In this document: positions 27,638 through 36,558 of the stretch, in pieces
How the letters are laid out: every line of letters starts with the position of its first letter
Numbering within the stretch: the stretch's first letter is position 1
From: Pseudomonas pudica
GTDB lineage: Bacteria; Pseudomonadota; Gammaproteobacteria; Pseudomonadales; Pseudomonadaceae
Direction: 5' to 3'
DNA length: 64,000 bases
NCBI RefSeq assembly: GCF_015680405.1
Contig: NZ_JADLJS010000002.1
Span: forward strand, 243,888 to 307,887
Notes under the pieces: model-generated
Seen by the model: only the letters and a program-made list of their open reading frames with translations
Told to the model about the DNA's origin: nothing
Database searches by the model: none
Translations under genes and position numbers: made by a program

Positions 27638-28180
27638 TTATTCGTCTGCGTGGTGCACCACGACCAGCAACTGCGCCGGCAGTGGCCCTACCGACCTTAG
27701 CCGGTGTGGTGTCTGGGCATTGAAATGCAAGGCATCGCCTTGCTCCAGCAGTACGCGCTCGCTCATGAAGTCCACTTCCACTTGGCCGGCGTGGACGAAC
27801 AGGAATTCTTCGCCCAGGTGTTCCTTGAACGTGGGGTCGCTGAACTCGATCGGCGGCTGGATCAGGAACGGCAGCAGGCTGCGCTGCCCGACCTGGCTGG
27901 TGAGGGCAGCGTACCCCGGCCCGGCCCCGTCACCCACCAAGGCCTGGCGCTCGCCATGGCGCACCAGGCTGTAGCGGCTCTGGCCGGCCTGCTCCTCGGC
28001 GAACAGTTCTTCGACATTGACATTCAGAGCCCGCGCCAGCTTCAGCGCAGCGGCGATCGAGGGGGTATTCAGGCCACGTTCGACCTTGGACAGATAACTC
28101 TTGGTCATGCCGGTCTTGTCGGCCAGCAGCTCCAGGGTCATCCCCAGTTTCTTTCGCAGCAGTTTCAATCGGATAAACAT
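27638..28180 (-). CDS. XRE-family regulator with cupin domain
   Basis: A 180-residue transcription regulator. Residues ~5-60 form an XRE helix-turn-helix (LRKKLGMTLELLADKTGMTKSYLSKVERGLNTPSIAAALKLARAL). The C-terminal half (~105-180) is a cupin with GEEFLFVHAGQVEVDF and LEQGDALHFNAQTPHRLRSVG, which binds a small ligand. Such proteins regulate amino-acid, polyamine or aldehyde metabolism genes. It lies upstream of the EPS export module on the same strand with a 248-base gap, so co-regulation is possible but unproven. Confidence 0.92.
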   Translation of the reverse strand: MFIRLKLLRKKLGMTLELLADKTGMTKSYLSKVERGLNTPSIAAALKLARALNVNVEELFAEEQAGQSRYSLVRHGERQALVGDGAGPGYAALTSQVGQRSLLPFLIQPPIEFSDPTFKEHLGEEFLFVHAGQVEVDFMSERVLLEQGDALHFNAQTPHRLRSVGPLPAQLLVVVHHADE

Positions 28181-28332
28181 GTGACGCGAGATTCCCAGGC
28201 GAAGGCAGCCGGGTAATGATACGTGGACTGCTCAGGAAATGCTGGGGCGGCTGTGCCGTTGCTACAGGGATAGCGTCGACTTTCTGAATTTGGGCAAGAC
28301 AGTTGCTCCCGCACGGGTTGTGCAGTCGGGGG

Positions 28333-28602
28333 TCACATTGTTGTCGCCGGCCCCCTGACCGACTGGCTCGGCTTGCCGCCGGATACCCGCCAGCTCACTG
28401 CGGTAATCCCGTAGCGCTCGGCCATCGGCCTGCTGACTTTCCTTATTTTTTCGCGCCCGAACTTGGGGATGATGCCGATGCCCGCATCGCAACTCGCCCA
28501 GTGCCAGGCCTCGGCATTGTCCAGTGTTTCCAGACGGATTATGAAACTGCGTGGCTGGCCATGCAGTTGATAATCGATGATGTACAGCTGTGGGCTAGGC
28601 AT
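28333..28602 (-). CDS. Conserved Pseudomonas protein (DUF6555-like)
   Basis: An 89-residue soluble protein beginning MPSPQLYIIDYQLHGQPRSFIIRL, with AEAWHWASCDAGIGIIPKFGREKI in the middle; the pattern matches small Pseudomonas proteins I recall as DUF6555. GAGGAGG lies eight bases before the ATG, a strong ribosome site that defines the start. Function unknown. It lies among stress-type genes. The family name is from memory. Confidence 0.7.
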   Translation of the reverse strand: MPSPQLYIIDYQLHGQPRSFIIRLETLDNAEAWHWASCDAGIGIIPKFGREKIRKVSRPMAERYGITAVSWRVSGGKPSQSVRGPATTM

Positions 28603-28768
28603 CGCAGGGGCCTCCTCTTCTCCATGGATGACACCCTGATTGATCGGGGCTCGGCCGGAAGATTCAAAAAATTGTCGAACAAGAGGGACCAACGGCCTTG
28701 GATGCCTCGGTACGCAGGACTTGGCCGCCACCCGGCACCTGCGGTACCGGGTGGCCTGCAACCTCGAC

Positions 28769-28978
28769 TCACTGTTGACGCCCCCCGCCGTGGCTGTTCT
28801 GGCCGCCCTTGCGCCCGGCCTCCGATGCCCGCTGGCGGTCATTGGCGAAGTTGCCGCCAGATGCCTGCCCGCCTTTGTGCCCCGCACGGGAGGCCCGTTC
28901 CCGGTCATTGGCAAAATTGCCAGGGTTGGTTTCCTTGGTGCCGCCGCGCTGGCTGGTTCGCTCTTGATCCTGCGCCAT
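28769..28978 (-). CDS. KGG-repeat stress-induced protein
   Basis: A 69-residue hydrophilic protein with two copies of the GNFANDRxRASxAGxKGGQ motif (about 20-38 and 42-60), the hallmark of YciG/con-10-type stress proteins. Very rich in Gly, Arg, Asn and Gln and lacking hydrophobic residues, so largely disordered. In Enterobacteria such genes are under general stress control. A paralogue with one and a half repeats lies at 52642-52818. A GC hairpin (CCACCCGG/CCGGGTGG, about 28730-28753) follows the gene. Confidence 0.9.
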   Translation of the reverse strand: MAQDQERTSQRGGTKETNPGNFANDRERASRAGHKGGQASGGNFANDRQRASEAGRKGGQNSHGGGRQQ

Positions 28979-29253
28979 GTGGTTTCTCCTTGCGATGGAT
29001 GGGTCGCATGGATGTTCGCCATGCTTTGGTTCCGAGCCGCCGATCACGGAGTCTGCTCAATGGTTTTGCCGGCAACTGACCAGTGGCACCAAACATGGGC
29101 CGGCAAAATGTTTGCGTGACATAAGCAGCTGGGTCGCACTTTCCTTCGCAAGCAGAGGTCTCAATGACATGGCGACGGCCTATAATCCCGCCACACACAC
29201 GCCCGATGATGCTGCTGAGGGCGGAACGTCCCGGTCTGTACAAGGCTCCGTCC

Positions 29254-32200
29254 ATGAAGTCGTCCCTCAAGCAACCTGCCTCGCCCCAGAACCCGGCGCT
29301 CAGCCCCAGCCACCTGGATTTTCCGGTGGTGGGCATCGGTGCATCGGCAGGCGGCCTGGAAGCGATCTGTACGTTGTTCCGGCAAATGCCCAACGATTGC
29401 GGCATGGCCTTTGTCGTGGTCCTGCACCTGTCCCCCGACCACCAGAGCGTCGCCGACCGCATCATCCAGGAGACCACGCAGATGCCGGTGCGCCAGGTGA
29501 CCGAGCCGGTGCCGATCGAGCGCAACCACATCTACGTGATTTCACCAGCCAATCGCTTGTCAACCAACGACGGCTACCTGCGCGTGACCCCCGCCAACCG
29601 CCGCCGTGGCGACCACGTGGCCATCGACCTGTTCTTCCGTGACCTGGCTGACGTGCACAAGGACCACGCCTTCTGCGTGGTGTTGTCCGGCACCGGTGCC
29701 GACGGCGCCGTGGGCCTTTCGCGGATCAAGGAGCAAGGCGGTGTGACCCTGGCGCAAACCCCGGACGACGCTCAATACGACAGCATGCCCCGCGCTGCCA
29801 TCGAGACCGGCATGGTCGACCTGGTGCTGCCGGCGGCAGAAATGCCGCAGAAGCTGCTGGAGCTGTGGCGCAATGCCCGCCAGGTGCGGCTCCCGGAAAT
29901 AGAGGACGACACCCTGCCACCAGCCTTGGGCACCCGCGCAGGCGATGCCCAGGCCTGCGAGCCGATGCTCGAGGAGATCCTGCTGCAATTGCGCAGCAAT
30001 ACCGGCCACGACTTCCAGCACTACAAGCGCGCCACGGTGCTACGGCGCATCGAGCGCCGCCTGCATGTGACCGGCCAGGCAGACCTGGCGGCCTACCTGC
30101 ATTACCTGGAACAGCACCCTGCAGAATCCAGGGCGCTGCTGGCTGACATGCTGATTGGCGTGACCAATTTCTTCCGCGATCGCGAAGCCTTCGAAGCCCT
30201 GGAGCGCCATGTGCTGCCGCAGCTGGCCTGCGAACGCGACCCGGCCGAGGGCGCGGACGAGATCCGCGTGTGGTCGGCCGGCTGCTCCACCGGCGAAGAG
30301 GCTTACAGCCTGGCCATTTTGGTTTGCGAGCAGCTGGCACTTGAGCAGCGCTCGTGCAAGGTTCAGGTGTTCGCCACCGATCTGGACGAACGCGCCATCG
30401 GCATCGCCCGCAGCGGCTCCTACCCCGAAGCGATCGTCACCGACGTGCCGCCCAGCCGGCTGCGCCAGTTCTTCATCAAGGAAGACCAGCATTACCGGGT
30501 GCGCAAGGAGGTTCGCGAAAAGGTGCTGTTCGCCCGGCATAACCTGCTGTCGGACCCACCGTTCTCGCAGATCGACCTGATTGTCTGCCGCAACCTGCTG
30601 ATCTACCTGGACCGCGAGGTGCAGCGTGACATCCTGCAGATGTTCCACTTCGCCCTGCGCCCGGGTGGCTACCTGTTCCTCGGTTCGTCCGAGTCGGCCG
30701 ACGTGGCCAATGAACTGTTCGCCCCGGTGGACAAGCGCAACCGCATTTTCCGCGCACTCGATGCCAGCAATACCGGCCACCGTTCCGGCCGCCAGCTGCC
30801 CGGTACTTCGGCCGCCAGCATGCCGCAGGATGTGCTGGCCAAGGCCAAGCCGGGGCGCAAGCCATCCTTCGCCGACCTGCACTACCGCGCCCTGGCGCGC
30901 CGCATGCCGCCCAGCCTGATCGTCGATATCGACGGCAATATCCTGCACATGAGCGAAGGCGTGGGGCGTTTCCTGCAACTGGCCGGTGGCGAACCGAGCC
31001 GCAGCCTGCTGAACCTGGTGCTGCCGCCCCTGCGCCTGGCCCTGCGCAGCACCTTGTTCCAGGCGCGTCAGGGGACCGAGGCGGTGACCTCGCGCCCTGT
31101 CGACCTGGCGGAAACCATGGGCAAACTGCAGGTGGAGATCACCGTGCAGCCGTACAAGGACGAACTCGGTGCCAGCGATTGCCTGCTGGTGGTGTTCGAG
31201 GAGCGCGCGCCCGACCCGTCCCTGCCGTTGCCCGGCGTCATCCGGCAGACTGACAGCATGGTCCTGCACAACCTCGAACGTGAACTGCAGCGCACTCGCC
31301 TGCAGCTGCAGGAAACCATCGAGCAGTCCGAGGTCTCCAGCGAGGAGCTGACGGCTTCCAACGAAGAGATGCAGGCCATCAACGAAGAGTTGCGTTCGGC
31401 CAGCGAAGAACTGGAAACCAGCAAGGAAGAGCTGCAGTCGATCAACGAGGAACTGCTCACGGTCAACTACGAGCTGAAGAACAAGGTCGAGGAAACCGAC
31501 AAGGTCAACGACTACCTCAGCAACCTGATCGCCTGCACCGAGATCGCCACGGTGTTCGTCGACCGCAACCTGCATATTCGCTGGTTCACGCCGCGCGCCG
31601 CCGACCTGTTCAATATCCTGCCAGTCGATACCGGCCGCTCCCTGCTCGACATCACCCACCGCCTGGATTACCCGGCACTGGCCGACGATGCCCGCGCGGT
31701 GGCCCAGGGCGAGGCCATCATCGAGCGTGAAATCGGTGGCCAGGGTGATCACTGGTACCTGGCGCGCCTGCTGCCCTACCGCTCCAGCGAGCAGAAAATC
31801 GACGGCACGGTGCTTACCTTCATCGACATCAGCAGCAGCCATGCCGCCGAAGAGCGCGTGCGCCTGGGCGAAGAGCGCCTGAGCAAGCAATTGGCCGAGA
31901 CGCAGAGCACCAGCCACATGAAGGACGAGTTCTTCGCCGTCATGTCCCATGAACTCAAGCACCCGCTCAACCTGATCCAGCTCAATGCCGAGATCCTGCG
32001 CCGCCTGCCGTCGCTGAGGAACATCAGTGCAGCGAGCAAGGCCGTTGGTACCATCTGTGATGCGGTAACCAGTCAGGCGCGGATCATCGACGACCTGCTG
32101 GATGTGGCGCGCATTCGCACTGGCAAGCTCAAACTCAAGACCGAACCGGTGGACCTGCTGGCCCTCCTGCAGGGCATCCATGACGTGGTATCAAGCGAGC

Positions 32201-33036
32201 AACACCCCTGCCCGGTTCGCCTGGAGCTGCCCGCCGACAACCTGCCGATGATGATCGAGGGTGATGTTACCCGTCTGGAGCAGATCATCTGGAACCTGCT
32301 GAACAACGCGCTGAAGTTCAGCCCGGCGGGCAACGAGATACGCCTGGTGCTGAGCCACGACGAGGATAGCGCACGCCTGCAAGTGATCGACCATGGCGTG
32401 GGCCTGAGCCACGACAGCCTCGAGCATATCTTCGACCTGTTCAGGCAGGCTGCGCCGCAGCAGGCCAGCCACAGCCGAGAAGGCCTGGGCATCGGCCTGT
32501 CGCTGGTACGGCAACTGGTCGAGGCCCATGGTGGTAAAGTCCGCGCGGCGTCACCGGGGCTTGGCCTGGGCTGCACCTTTACGGTCACCCTGCCCCTTTG
32601 CGATACGCAGTGCCCGCAGCGTGCACAGGGCTCGGAGCCGCTGAGCGTGGGCCGCCTGGATGGAATTCGCGTGTTGCTGGTGGATGACTCTGTAGAGGTG
32701 TTGGCGGTAATGCAGGAGCTGCTGGAAATGGAGAGTGCCAGCGTCAATGCCTTCAGCAAGCCACGTGAGGCCCTGGATGCCGCTGCGGGTGCGGAATACG
32801 ACATCATCCTCTCGGATATCGGCATGCCGATAATGGACGGCCATGCGTTGATCAAGGCCCTGCGCGGCTACCCGCACCTGCGCCATACCCCGGCCATCGC
32901 CCTGACCGGCTATGGTGCCAGCGCCGACCAGCACAAGTCGCGCCAGTCAGGCTTCGACCGGCACCTGAACAAGCCGGTGGGTTATGACGAACTAGTGGAG
33001 GCCATCGAGGCCCTGAGCGGCTCGGTGCCTTACTGA
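29254..33036 (+). CDS. CheB-CheR-PAS-histidine kinase-receiver hybrid
   Basis: Very large signalling protein (1260 residues from ATG 29254; upstream in-frame ATGs at 29164, 29206 and 29209 are possible). Domains in order: CheB-type methylesterase (VVGIGASAGGLEA, HLSPDH, VLSGTGADG); CheR methyltransferase (VWSAGCSTGEEAYSLAI, VCRNLLIYLD); a PAS-like part; a long Glu/Ser-rich coiled coil (EELTASNEEMQAINEELR repeats); a second PAS (ATVFVDRNLHIRWFTPRA); HisKA with phospho-His in MSHELKHPLNLIQ; HATPase (NLLNNALKF, GLGIGLSLVRQLVEAHGG); and a receiver with Asp in YDIILSDIGMPIMDG. No transmembrane helix is seen, so it is cytosolic. Input and output partners are unknown. Confidence 0.93.
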   Translation: MKSSLKQPASPQNPALSPSHLDFPVVGIGASAGGLEAICTLFRQMPNDCGMAFVVVLHLSPDHQSVADRIIQETTQMPVRQVTEPVPIERNHIYVISPANRLSTNDGYLRVTPANRRRGDHVAIDLFFRDLADVHKDHAFCVVLSGTGADGAVGLSRIKEQGGVTLAQTPDDAQYDSMPRAAIETGMVDLVLPAAEMPQKLLELWRNARQVRLPEIEDDTLPPALGTRAGDAQACEPMLEEILLQLRSNTGHDFQHYKRATVLRRIERRLHVTGQADLAAYLHYLEQHPAESRALLADMLIGVTNFFRDREAFEALERHVLPQLACERDPAEGADEIRVWSAGCSTGEEAYSLAILVCEQLALEQRSCKVQVFATDLDERAIGIARSGSYPEAIVTDVPPSRLRQFFIKEDQHYRVRKEVREKVLFARHNLLSDPPFSQIDLIVCRNLLIYLDREVQRDILQMFHFALRPGGYLFLGSSESADVANELFAPVDKRNRIFRALDASNTGHRSGRQLPGTSAASMPQDVLAKAKPGRKPSFADLHYRALARRMPPSLIVDIDGNILHMSEGVGRFLQLAGGEPSRSLLNLVLPPLRLALRSTLFQARQGTEAVTSRPVDLAETMGKLQVEITVQPYKDELGASDCLLVVFEERAPDPSLPLPGVIRQTDSMVLHNLERELQRTRLQLQETIEQSEVSSEELTASNEEMQAINEELRSASEELETSKEELQSINEELLTVNYELKNKVEETDKVNDYLSNLIACTEIATVFVDRNLHIRWFTPRAADLFNILPVDTGRSLLDITHRLDYPALADDARAVAQGEAIIEREIGGQGDHWYLARLLPYRSSEQKIDGTVLTFIDISSSHAAEERVRLGEERLSKQLAETQSTSHMKDEFFAVMSHELKHPLNLIQLNAEILRRLPSLRNISAASKAVGTICDAVTSQARIIDDLLDVARIRTGKLKLKTEPVDLLALLQGIHDVVSSEQHPCPVRLELPADNLPMMIEGDVTRLEQIIWNLLNNALKFSPAGNEIRLVLSHDEDSARLQVIDHGVGLSHDSLEHIFDLFRQAAPQQASHSREGLGIGLSLVRQLVEAHGGKVRAASPGLGLGCTFTVTLPLCDTQCPQRAQGSEPLSVGRLDGIRVLLVDDSVEVLAVMQELLEMESASVNAFSKPREALDAAAGAEYDIILSDIGMPIMDGHALIKALRGYPHLRHTPAIALTGYGASADQHKSRQSGFDRHLNKPVGYDELVEAIEALSGSVPY

Positions 33037-33117
33037 CCGTTGGTCGCTTTGAACGCAACGTTCATTGCGGCCGGGGGCCGAATCTACATGGAATCAAGGA
33101 TTCGCCCAGGAGCCTGA

Positions 33118-33516
33118 ATGAAACCAGTCAAGCATCGCGCAACCATCATCTGCCGGCATGGCAAACAACCCCATAAATGGTTGTGGGTGAGAAAGCCCAA
33201 TGCCGCCTGGACCCTGCCCGGCGGCAAGATAGAGCCCGGCGAGACGCCGGTACAGGCAGCGGAGCGTGAATTGCTTGAAGAAACCGGGTTGCAGGCAGAA
33301 TCGCTGACCCTGTTGATGCGCCATGAAGCGGCAGAGCGCATGCATTATGTGTTCGAGGCGGAATTCGCCGATGCTCCGCATCCCAAGGCGTTGCATGAAA
33401 TTGCCGATTGCCGGTTCGCCCACCCGGATCAGGTGCCCACGCTCAAGGACGAGATCAAGCTGCTGATCCGTTCGTTGCTGGCCTGTGACCGGGCTACGGC
33501 AGCGTCAGTGAGGTAG
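33118..33516 (+). CDS. Nudix hydrolase
   Basis: A 132-residue pyrophosphohydrolase with a complete Nudix box, GGKIEPGETPVQAAERELLEETGL (GX5EX7REUXEEXGU satisfied). It probably cleaves a nucleoside diphosphate derivative; the exact substrate is not predictable. The ATG at 33118 follows GGAGCCTGA. It stands alone after the hybrid kinase gene. Confidence 0.93.
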   Translation: MKPVKHRATIICRHGKQPHKWLWVRKPNAAWTLPGGKIEPGETPVQAAERELLEETGLQAESLTLLMRHEAAERMHYVFEAEFADAPHPKALHEIADCRFAHPDQVPTLKDEIKLLIRSLLACDRATAASVR

Positions 33517-33537
33517 ACCTTCTCCACCTGTACCGGC

Positions 33538-33734
33538 CCTTTCGCGGGTGAACCCGCTCCCACAGGTTCGGTTGAGTGGCTGAGGAGATTGCCCAGCACT
33601 TTTGGTCTGGGCTGTCGTGCAGGCTTGTCAGTACCGGCCTCTTCGCAGCACAAGGCTGCTCCTACTGAACCTCACTAAACCGATGAGTCATGTGTGGTTC
33701 TGTGGGAGCGGGTTCACCCGCGAAGAGGCCGGCA
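33538..33734. repeat. REP cluster
   Basis: Three units: CTTTCGCGGGTGAACCCGCTCCCACAGG-type at 33538-33566, a divergent CTCTTCGCAGCACAAGGCTGCTCC unit near 33639-33663, and an inverted GTGGGAGCGGGTTCACCCGC unit ending near 33734. It occupies most of the space between the Nudix and ClpP-like genes. Confidence 0.75.
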
Positions 33735-33743
33735 CAGGAATCG

Positions 33744-34295
33744 CTAGGCATGCACGCTCCACTGACATGCCTCCACCTCGATCGGCATTTCGTCTACGGC
33801 ATGGATCATCCCGTTCGCCAATGCCTCCCGTGGCCCCAGTATCCGCGGGTAGGCCATCAGATACCGCGGCACATCCAGCACCTCGTCCGCCCCTTCGGTT
33901 CGCTCGGCGACGATCTGTGCGTACAGCCGCAGGTCATAGTCCAGGCTCATCGCATATTCGGCCATGCGTGAGTGGTCGACCGAGCCATGCAAGGTCCAGT
34001 GGAACGGGTGGAACAGGAACTTGCTGTAACTGCATGCCGTACGCCGTTCCCCGGCCAGGAACAGGATGTTGCCCATGGATTCCACCGTGCCCAGGTTGTG
34101 GGTGTGCACCTCGATCGGTAACGCCCGCAGATAGTTGTACAAGGTAAACCCGTAGCTGCACTCGCCGCCCATGGTGGCGATGTTCAGTTGCAGTACATCG
34201 GCGCCTTGCTGCAAGGCTCGCGAACAGGTGTTGATCAGGTTGCCGCAGGTGGATGAATTGATGGGCCCGGTAAAGTGGACGATATGTCTGGCCAT
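33744..34295 (-). CDS. ClpP-like stand-alone protease subunit
   Basis: A 183-residue ClpP/crotonase-fold protein. ClpP-like features: a sheet start (HIVHFTGPINSST), LNIATMGGECSYGFTLYNYLRAL, the nucleophile region GTVESMGNILFLAG (Ser in ESMG) and a catalytic His in FLFHPFHWTLHG. It ends with a region of the type GPREALANGMIHAVDE. It is more divergent than housekeeping ClpP and has no Clp ATPase neighbour. GGAGGCAAGC precedes ATG 34295. It lies 22 bases after the iron-permease-like gene and is probably co-transcribed. Active site geometry needs structural confirmation. Confidence 0.82.
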   Translation of the reverse strand: MARHIVHFTGPINSSTCGNLINTCSRALQQGADVLQLNIATMGGECSYGFTLYNYLRALPIEVHTHNLGTVESMGNILFLAGERRTACSYSKFLFHPFHWTLHGSVDHSRMAEYAMSLDYDLRLYAQIVAERTEGADEVLDVPRYLMAYPRILGPREALANGMIHAVDEMPIEVEACQWSVHA

Positions 34296-34317
34296 GCTTG
34301 CCTCCAGGGTTGGCAGG

Positions 34318-34692
34318 TCATTCCTTGGTTTTCTGCGCATCGTCACCCTGCCCGGCCATCTGCCGGTACTGCTTGCGCAGGGCATGCAGCTCGGCCGGAT
34401 CCATGTCTTCAAGGTCCAGCAGCGCCTTGTGCGCCTGTTGGGTGGTGCGCAACAGCTCATCGATCTTGATGTGCAGTTCGTCGTTGTCGCGGTTCTGGGT
34501 GTTCTGGATCAGGAACACCATGAGGAAGGTGATGATGGTGGTCGATGTGTTGATCACCAGTTGCCAAGTGTCGTTGAAGCCGAACAACGGCCCGGTCACT
34601 GCCCAGATCAGGATAAGCAGGCAGGCGATGCCGAAGGTCAGCGGGCGGCCAGCCCAATTGGCCAGCCATTGGGCGAAACGGTCGAATTTCAT
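34318..34692 (-). CDS. Low-affinity iron permease family protein
   Basis: A 124-residue protein with two transmembrane helices (PLTFGIACLLILIWAVTGPLFG, and WQLVINTSTTIITFLMVFLIQ) followed by NTQNRDNDELHIKIDELLR, the signature of PF04120, and a cytosolic C-terminal helix. Despite the family name (from a yeast transporter) the bacterial role is unproven. AAGGAAGGGAGCC provides the ribosome site. It heads a two-gene unit with the ClpP-like protein. Confidence 0.9.
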   Translation of the reverse strand: MKFDRFAQWLANWAGRPLTFGIACLLILIWAVTGPLFGFNDTWQLVINTSTTIITFLMVFLIQNTQNRDNDELHIKIDELLRTTQQAHKALLDLEDMDPAELHALRKQYRQMAGQGDDAQKTKE

Positions 34693-34858
34693 CCTGGCTC
34701 CCTTCCTCGTAGCGGGTATTCGGTGGAAACGTCGCAGGCCGCAAAGTTCCGCGCGGCATCAGCCTTTTCCGTTGGTCAACCGTGCTGAACCCTGGCCGCT
34801 GTTGACCGGTCGCACTTTCAGAGTGACCGAACAAGGACCCGGCAATGAGGAAGGCAGC

Positions 34859-35776
34859 GTGAGCGATATCCGCATCGGCATCTCCGGCTGGCGCTACGGC
34901 CCGTGGCGCAAGGATTTCTACCCGAAGGGCCTGCCGCAGGACGAAGAACTGGCGTTCGCTTCGCGAGCGGTCAACAGCATTGAAATCAACGGCTCGTTCT
35001 ATAGCCTGCAAACACCCGAACGTTACCAGGGCTGGCATGACGAAACGCCGCCCGGGTTCGTGTTCGCGGTGAAAGCCCCGCGCTACATCACCCATGTACG
35101 TCGGCTGAAGGACATCGAAGAAGCCATGGCCAATTTTTTCGCATCCGGGCCGCTGCTGCTCGGCAAGAAGCTGGGGCCATTCCTGTGGCAGTTTCCACCG
35201 AACATGAAGTTCGACGAGGCCCGCTTCACAAGTTTTCTCGAATTGCTACCGCACAACCGCAAGGCAGCGCGCGAATGCGCACTAGGGTGTGCGCAGCGCC
35301 TGAGGGGCAACGGTGGTACTGACATCAAGGGCAATGCACGGCTGCGTCACGCCGTGGAAATCCGCAATGAAAGCTTTCTGTGCGAAGCCTTCATCAAGCT
35401 GCTGCGCAAGCACCGTGTGGCGCTGGTAGTGGCCGACAGCGCCGGGAAATGGCCCTATGTCGAGGACGTTACCGCCGACTTCGTGTACATGCGCCTGCAT
35501 GGCGATGTCGAACTGTACAGCAGTGGCTATACCGCCCAGGCGCTGCGGCGCTGGAAGCAGCGTATCCAGCACTGGAGCCAGGGCCGCCAGGCCGACGATG
35601 CCCAGCTGGTAGTGCCAGGGCCGCCACCGCGGCGCGCCGCCCGTGACGTCTACTGCTACTTCGACAACGACCAGAAGGTCCACGCGCCTTATGATGCCCG
35701 ACGCCTGTTGCAGAAGCTCTCGCTGGACCATGAGCTGATGACCGAGCCTGGCGTGGTGCCGGAGGTGACCCTGTGA
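34859..35776 (+). CDS. DUF72 family protein
   Basis: A 305-residue TIM-barrel-like protein of the YecE/DUF72 family: IRIGISGWRYGPWRKDFYPKGLPQDEELAFASRAVNSIEINGSFYSLQ, then GFVFAVKAPRYITH, FLWQFPPNM, AVEIRNESF and a C-terminal YCYFDNDQKVHAPYDA. Function unknown; some suspect a link to DNA or iron-sulfur metabolism. A GTG start at 34859 follows GAGGAAGG and starts the conserved domain. The stop overlaps the GTG of the next gene (GTGA), so it is translationally coupled to the ybhP-clsB-ybhN set. Confidence 0.9.
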   Translation: MSDIRIGISGWRYGPWRKDFYPKGLPQDEELAFASRAVNSIEINGSFYSLQTPERYQGWHDETPPGFVFAVKAPRYITHVRRLKDIEEAMANFFASGPLLLGKKLGPFLWQFPPNMKFDEARFTSFLELLPHNRKAARECALGCAQRLRGNGGTDIKGNARLRHAVEIRNESFLCEAFIKLLRKHRVALVVADSAGKWPYVEDVTADFVYMRLHGDVELYSSGYTAQALRRWKQRIQHWSQGRQADDAQLVVPGPPPRRAARDVYCYFDNDQKVHAPYDARRLLQKLSLDHELMTEPGVVPEVTL

Positions 35777-36558
35777 ACAGGACCCTGCCTGCCCCGCACT
35801 GCATCATCGACAAGGTCACTGCCGTGCGTCGGCTGAATGTATTGACGCTGAACGTGCACAAGGGCTTCACCTTCTTCAACCGGCGCTTCATCCTGCCCGA
35901 GTTGCGCGAAGCCGTGCGGGCCACCGGCGCCGACCTGGTATTCCTGCAGGAAGTGCACGGCAGCCACCAGCAACATGCCCTGCGCCATCCGGCCTGGCCG
36001 GATACGCCACAGTACGAGTTCCTGGCCGACAGCATGTGGCCGCAGTTCGCCTACGGTCGCAATGCCGTATACCCCCATGGTGACCACGGTAACGCGCTGC
36101 TGTCGAAATTCCCCATCAGCCGCTTCGACAACCTGGACGTCTCGGTGCAGGGCAACGAGCAGCGCGGCCTGTTGCACTGCCAGCTGGAAGTGCCTGGCCA
36201 TGACCAGGTGCATGCGGTGTGCGTGCACCTGGGTTTGCGCGAGGCTCACCGGCAACGCCAGGTGAAGCTGCTGCTGGACCTGCTCGACAGCCTGCCGCCC
36301 AAGGCACCGGTGATCGTTGCCGGCGATTTCAACGATTGGCGGCTGAAGGCCGATGCGGTGCTGTGCGAACACCTGGTGGAAGCGTTCGGCGAGCATTTCG
36401 GCACCCCGGCGCGTAGTTTCCCGGCGCGTCTGCCGCTGTTGCGCCTGGACCGCATCTACCTGCGCAACGCCATGCCCGGTACGGCTCAGGTGCTGTCGAA
36501 ATACCCGTGGTCGCATCTTTCCGACCACGCCCCTCTGGCTTCGGAGATCAAACTGTGA
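35773..36558 (+). CDS. ybhP: Endonuclease/exonuclease/phosphatase family protein (YbhP-like)
   Basis: A 261-residue enzyme of the EEP superfamily with motifs LNVLTLNVHKGFT (Asn ligand), LVFLQEV (Glu metal ligand), CVHLGL, VIVAGDFNDW and SDHAPLASEI. In E. coli ybhP is adjacent to clsB and ybhN, as here. It lacks a signal peptide. The reaction is unknown; a phospholipid-related phosphodiesterase role is conceivable from context. GTG start overlaps the DUF72 stop, and its stop overlaps the clsB GTG start. Confidence 0.9.
   Translation: MNRTLPAPHCIIDKVTAVRRLNVLTLNVHKGFTFFNRRFILPELREAVRATGADLVFLQEVHGSHQQHALRHPAWPDTPQYEFLADSMWPQFAYGRNAVYPHGDHGNALLSKFPISRFDNLDVSVQGNEQRGLLHCQLEVPGHDQVHAVCVHLGLREAHRQRQVKLLLDLLDSLPPKAPVIVAGDFNDWRLKADAVLCEHLVEAFGEHFGTPARSFPARLPLLRLDRIYLRNAMPGTAQVLSKYPWSHLSDHAPLASEIKL

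Noticed and set aside
28181..28332. Gap between the XRE-cupin gene and the DUF6555-like gene
   Set aside because: No ORF with ribosome site, no clear terminator; nothing reported.
28979..29253. 275-base gap before the hybrid kinase gene
   Set aside because: Contains an inverted segment near 29085-29115 and possible early ATGs of the kinase gene, but I could not support a separate feature.
30040..32181. 713-codon open frame on the minus strand
   Set aside because: It lies opposite the CheB-CheR-kinase gene, whose domains are certain; the translation is low-complexity (Gln/Val/Gly/Ala/Asp/Arg) with no known motif, as expected for a shadow of GC-rich coding DNA.
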